A stretch of DNA of 8,870 nt from Tardiphaga sp. (lineage in GTDB: Bacteria; Pseudomonadota; Alphaproteobacteria; Rhizobiales; Xanthobacteraceae): positions 1 to 8,870 of the forward strand of contig JAQGJF010000649.1 in assembly GCA_028290765.1 (NCBI GenBank). The letters are read 5' to 3'. The notes beneath the pieces were generated by a model that had not been told where the DNA came from, did no database searches, and saw nothing but the letters and a program-made list of their open reading frames with translations. The translations under genes and the position numbers were made by a program. How positions within the stretch are numbered: position 1 is the first letter of the stretch; every line of letters begins with the position of its first letter. This document shows, piece by piece, positions 5,931-8,870 of this stretch.

Positions 5931-7946
5931 TCAGGCGAATTCGAGGATCAGCGCGTCGACCGCCAGCGTCGAGCCGGCGATGGCGTGAATCTTCTTCACC
6001 GTGCCGTCGCGCTCGGCGCGCAACACGTTCTGCATCTTCATGGCCTCGACCACGGCAAGGGTTTCGCCGGCCTTGACCTCCTGGCCTTCGGCCACGGCGA
6101 TCGACACCACGAGGCCGGGCATCGGGCACAGCAATTTCTTGCCGGTATCGGCCTTGACCCCGACCGGCATCAGCCGGGCAGCTGTGGCCTCGGTTTCAGT
6201 GAAGACATTGACCGCGACCTCGAAGCCCTGATGCGCCAGCCGAATTCCATTGGCGACCGGCCGGACCTGCATCGCGACGATCTGGCCGTCGATGGTGCCC
6301 TGCCAGACCGGATCGCCCGGCACCCACGGCGAAATCAGCCGATGCGGATTGCCGGCGGTGCCGTCGGCGGCAACGAAGCGCACGACGATGCCCTCGCCGT
6401 CGCGCGCGACATCGAGCGCGATCTCGTGCTGCTCCAGCCACACCGCGCGGCGCCCCGCGCGCTGCACCGGACGGCCGATCATCTGGCCGGAGATCTGCCG
6501 CTTGCGCTCGCCCAGCACATGGTCGATGGCGGCCGCCACCGCCGCGATCCGGCGCGCGATCTCGCCCTCGGGCGCTCGCGCGGCAAACCCTTTCGGAAAT
6601 TCCTCGGCAATGAAGCCGGTGGACAAATTGCCTTCGCGCCAGCGCGGATGATTCATCAGCGCCGACAGGAACGGAATGTTGTGCCTGATGCCGTCGATAT
6701 AGAACGCATCCAGCGCATGGGCCTGGGCCTCGATGGCGGCGGCGCGCGACGGCGCATGGGTCACGAGCTTGGCGATCATCGGATCGTAATAGATCGAGAT
6801 CTCGCCGCCTTCCTGCACACCGGTGTCGTTGCGCACCGTGATGCCGTCGGCGCTGCTCTCCTGCGGCGGACGGTATTTCACCAGCCGTCCGATCGAGGGC
6901 AGAAAATTGCGGAACGGGTCTTCGGCATAGACCCGGGATTCGACCGCCCAGCCCTGCAGCGTCACGTCCTTCTGCGCCAGCGCCAGCTTCTCGCCGGCCG
7001 CGACCCGGATCATCTGCTCGACGAGATCGATGCCGGTGATCAGCTCGGTCACCGGATGCTCGACCTGCAGCCGCGTGTTCATCTCCAGGAAGTAGAAGCT
7101 CTTGTCCTGGCCGGCGACGAACTCGACCGTGCCGGCGGAATCGTAATTCACCGCCTTGGCCAAGGCCACGGCCTGCTCGCCCATCCGGCGCCGCGTGGTC
7201 TCGTCGAGCAGCGGCGACGGCGCTTCCTCGATCACCTTCTGATTGCGGCGCTGGATCGAGCATTCGCGCTCGCCGAGATAGATGACGTTGCCGTGCTTGT
7301 CGCCCAATACCTGGATTTCGATGTGGCGGGGATCGACGATGAATTTCTCGATGAACACCCGGTCGTCGCCGAACGACGATTTCGCCTCGGCCTTGGCCAG
7401 GCCGAAACCCTCGGCGACTTCGGAGGTCGAGTGCGCGACGCGCATGCCCTTGCCACCGCCGCCGGCGGAAGCCTTGATCATCACCGGATAGCCGATCTGG
7501 TCGGCGATCTGGACCGCGTGCTTTTCGTCCTCGATCACGCCGAGATGGCCCGGCACGGTCGAGACCTTGGCCTTCGCCGCGGCCTTCTTGGATTCGATCT
7601 TGTCGCCCATCGCGGCGATGGCGCCGGGATTGGGACCGATGAAGACGATGCCGGCTTCCGCCAGCGCCCGCGGAAACGCTTCGCGCTCGGACAAAAATCC
7701 GTCGCCCGGATGTACCGCCTCCGCACCGGTCTTGCGGCAGGCCTCCACGATCTTCTCGATCAGGAGATAGCTTTCGGCGGCCGCCGGCGGCCCGATCAGG
7801 ACGGCCTCGTCGGCCATTTCGACATGAAGCGCGTCACGATCCGCTTCGGAATAGACCGCGACGGTCTCGATCCCCATGCGCCGGGCAGTCTTGATGACCC
7901 GGCAGGCGATCTCGCCGCGATTGGCGATCAGAATTCGTTTGAACAT
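5931..7946 (-). CDS. pccA: Propionyl-CoA carboxylase alpha subunit (biotin carboxylase plus biotin carrier)
   Basis: A 671-aa subunit that carboxylates its own biotin with ATP and bicarbonate; the beta subunit then transfers CO2 to propionyl-CoA, giving methylmalonyl-CoA. Order: biotin carboxylase N-domain (1-110, IANRGEIACR), ATP grasp (Lys116, Lys158, glycine loop AGGGGKGMR 161-169, EKFIVDPRHIEIQV 200-213, Glu275, Glu288, Asn290, Arg292, Glu296), C-domain (AVESR, Arg338; lid to about 450), a PCC-type BT linker (about 465-600) and the biotinyl domain ending with EAMKMQN (biotin Lys637). Linker and length favour propionyl-CoA over methylcrotonyl-CoA, geranyl-CoA or acetyl-CoA carboxylase; 3-methylcrotonyl is the main alternative. 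One oddity: residue 82 is Asp (GAC, 7703-7701) in GDGFLSE, where the family has Tyr. It leads the operon; no pccB lies in the window. The ATG at 7946 has only a weak Shine-Dalgarno. Confidence 0.93.
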   Translation of the reverse strand: MFKRILIANRGEIACRVIKTARRMGIETVAVYSEADRDALHVEMADEAVLIGPPAAAESYLLIEKIVEACRKTGAEAVHPGDGFLSEREAFPRALAEAGIVFIGPNPGAIAAMGDKIESKKAAAKAKVSTVPGHLGVIEDEKHAVQIADQIGYPVMIKASAGGGGKGMRVAHSTSEVAEGFGLAKAEAKSSFGDDRVFIEKFIVDPRHIEIQVLGDKHGNVIYLGERECSIQRRNQKVIEEAPSPLLDETTRRRMGEQAVALAKAVNYDSAGTVEFVAGQDKSFYFLEMNTRLQVEHPVTELITGIDLVEQMIRVAAGEKLALAQKDVTLQGWAVESRVYAEDPFRNFLPSIGRLVKYRPPQESSADGITVRNDTGVQEGGEISIYYDPMIAKLVTHAPSRAAAIEAQAHALDAFYIDGIRHNIPFLSALMNHPRWREGNLSTGFIAEEFPKGFAARAPEGEIARRIAAVAAAIDHVLGERKRQISGQMIGRPVQRAGRRAVWLEQHEIALDVARDGEGIVVRFVAADGTAGNPHRLISPWVPGDPVWQGTIDGQIVAMQVRPVANGIRLAHQGFEVAVNVFTETEATAARLMPVGVKADTGKKLLCPMPGLVVSIAVAEGQEVKAGETLAVVEAMKMQNVLRAERDGTVKKIHAIAGSTLAVDALILEFA

Positions 7947-8077
7947 GTGCTATTTACTTGCAACCGGTGGGGTGGGTCCAGCCTCGCGGTCGGGCTCGCG
8001 AAAACCGGCTGTAACAATTCTGTCGTACAGTAAAACTAAAGAGAGGCAACGGCTGATTGGCCGAAATTTGCCTTACC

Positions 8078-8083
8078 GGGGAG
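8078..8083 (+). promoter_or_regulatory. Ribosome binding site of the exported phosphatase-like gene
   Basis: GGGGAG seven bases before the ATG at 8091, a strong site that fixes this start. The rest of the 144-bp spacer to pccA (7947-8090) shows no promoter I would trust on either strand. It does contain a CTGT-CGT-ACAG dyad at 8020-8030. Confidence 0.65.
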
Positions 8084-8090
8084 ACCTTTG

Positions 8091-8870
8091 ATGCGCCGCA
8101 CAGTCGCAATTCTGTCAGCCAGTTTCGTTGTCCTGTCCGCCACTACGGCTTTCGCGCAGAATAATACCCCGCGCAACCTCATTCTGTTCGTTCCGGACGG
8201 GTTGCGCGCGCTGAAAGTGACGCCGGAGACCGCGCCGGCCATGGCCGAGATCCGGGACAAGGGGGTCAATTTCAAGAATCCGCATTCGCTGTTCCCGACC
8301 TTCACCATGGCCAACGCGTCGGGCATGGCGACCGGTCACCATCTCGGCGACACCGGAACCTTCAGCAACACGATTTTCACCAATTACCCGGTTGCGGCGG
8401 CCGACGGCACCGTGGTCCCGTTCCTGGAAAACGATCCCGTGCTGCGCGACGTCGACGAGCATTTCGGCGGCAACTATCTGAACGAGGAGACCATCCTGAA
8501 GATGGCCCGCGAGAAAGGTTTCTCGACGGCGGCGATCGGCAAGCTCGGGCCGACGCTGGTGTTCGACCATACCGACAAGCCCGACGCGGCCGGATTGCAT
8601 TCCGTGGTGATCGACGATTCGACCGGCGGCAAAGGCGGCGTGGCGCTGTCCGAGGAGATGAAGGCGGCGCTGGCGAAGGTCAATCTGCCGCTGGCGACGC
8701 CGTCGCGCGGTGACAACAGCAAGGCCGGCGACGCCAAAACTCCGGGCACCGTCGTCGCCAATCTGGCGCAGCAGGGTTATTTCGCCGATGTCGCCGCCAA
8801 GGTGGTGCTGCAGATGTTCAAGGCACGCAACAAGCCGTTCGTGCTGGTGTTCTGGTCGCGCGATCCCGAC
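8091..8870 (+). CDS. Exported alkaline-phosphatase-superfamily protein (nucleotide pyrophosphatase/phosphodiesterase-like), 3' end outside window
   Basis: Open from 8091 to the right edge with no stop: 260 codons of a longer gene. The N-terminus is a clear Sec signal peptide: RR at residues 2-3, a hydrophobic core and likely cleavage after AFA (about residue 22), so the enzyme is periplasmic or outside. The mature part starts like a type I phosphodiesterase/nucleotide pyrophosphatase: NLILFVPDGLRA with metal ligand Asp36, then LFPTFTMANASGMATGHHLGDTG, where Thr72 aligns with the nucleophile of the PTKTFPNH motif and His83/His84 follow the TG. Later segments include YLNEETILKMAREKGFSTAAIGKLGPT and KPFVLVFWSRDPD, just before the edge. 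The remaining metal-binding Asp/His residues should lie in the missing half. The substrate (phosphodiester, pyrophosphate or phosphonate) cannot be told. It is divergent from pccA and has a good GGGGAG site. Confidence 0.88.
   Translation, partial: MRRTVAILSASFVVLSATTAFAQNNTPRNLILFVPDGLRALKVTPETAPAMAEIRDKGVNFKNPHSLFPTFTMANASGMATGHHLGDTGTFSNTIFTNYPVAAADGTVVPFLENDPVLRDVDEHFGGNYLNEETILKMAREKGFSTAAIGKLGPTLVFDHTDKPDAAGLHSVVIDDSTGGKGGVALSEEMKAALAKVNLPLATPSRGDNSKAGDAKTPGTVVANLAQQGYFADVAAKVVLQMFKARNKPFVLVFWSRDPD

Noticed and set aside
5853..8033. A 726-codon open frame on the plus strand, antisense to pccA and the start of the decarboxylase gene.
   Set aside because: Its composition (runs of His, Arg, Asp, Gly; no recognisable domain) is what a GC-rich coding gene gives on its complement, and the opposite frame is an unmistakable PccA with all catalytic motifs. 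The same holds for the 436-codon frame at 4458-5768.

Overview
The window looks like chromosomal DNA of a GC-rich alphaproteobacterium, most likely of the Bradyrhizobium/Rhodopseudomonas group. This rests on protein resemblance (LipB, PccA, a short FliN, the oxaloacetate decarboxylase) and high GC content; I ran no database search. I see no transposase, integrase, tRNA, rRNA or CRISPR array, so it reads as stable core or near-core genome, with one poorly characterised gene set.

Layout from left to right. Positions 78-320 (minus) encode a short FliN-type flagellar switch protein, divergent from lipB (385-1113, plus), the lipoate octanoyltransferase. LipB converges on a minus-strand group read from 3907 down to 1138: a GbsR/MarR-type regulator, a DUF4166 protein and a TIGR01777-type SDR oxidoreductase that carries an N-terminal membrane domain. 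The last two overlap by ATGA. The regulator has its own promoter, apparently leaderless, with an 18-bp perfect palindrome lying across the start codon. A run of four 17-bp tandem repeats separates the regulator from the DUF4166 gene. This is the least described part of the window and the best candidate for a new system.

Upstream of it, also on the minus strand, is a tight operon of carbon metabolism from 7946 down to 3993: propionyl-CoA carboxylase alpha subunit (pccA), an oxaloacetate decarboxylase of the PEP mutase/isocitrate lyase superfamily, an acylphosphatase and a TauE/SafE (TSUP) permease. Gaps are 24, 0 and 3 bp. PccA makes methylmalonyl-CoA, which enters the TCA cycle as succinyl-CoA, and the decarboxylase can drain the resulting C4 acids back to pyruvate, so the pairing is metabolically sensible. 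PccA has Asp where an almost invariant Tyr sits in the biotin carboxylase GYGFLSE motif.

Divergent from pccA, across a 144-bp spacer, an exported alkaline-phosphatase-superfamily protein (nucleotide pyrophosphatase/phosphodiesterase-like) starts at 8091 and runs off the right edge. It has no stop codon in the window. The many long overlapping open frames, including a 726-codon frame antisense to pccA, are by-products of high GC.
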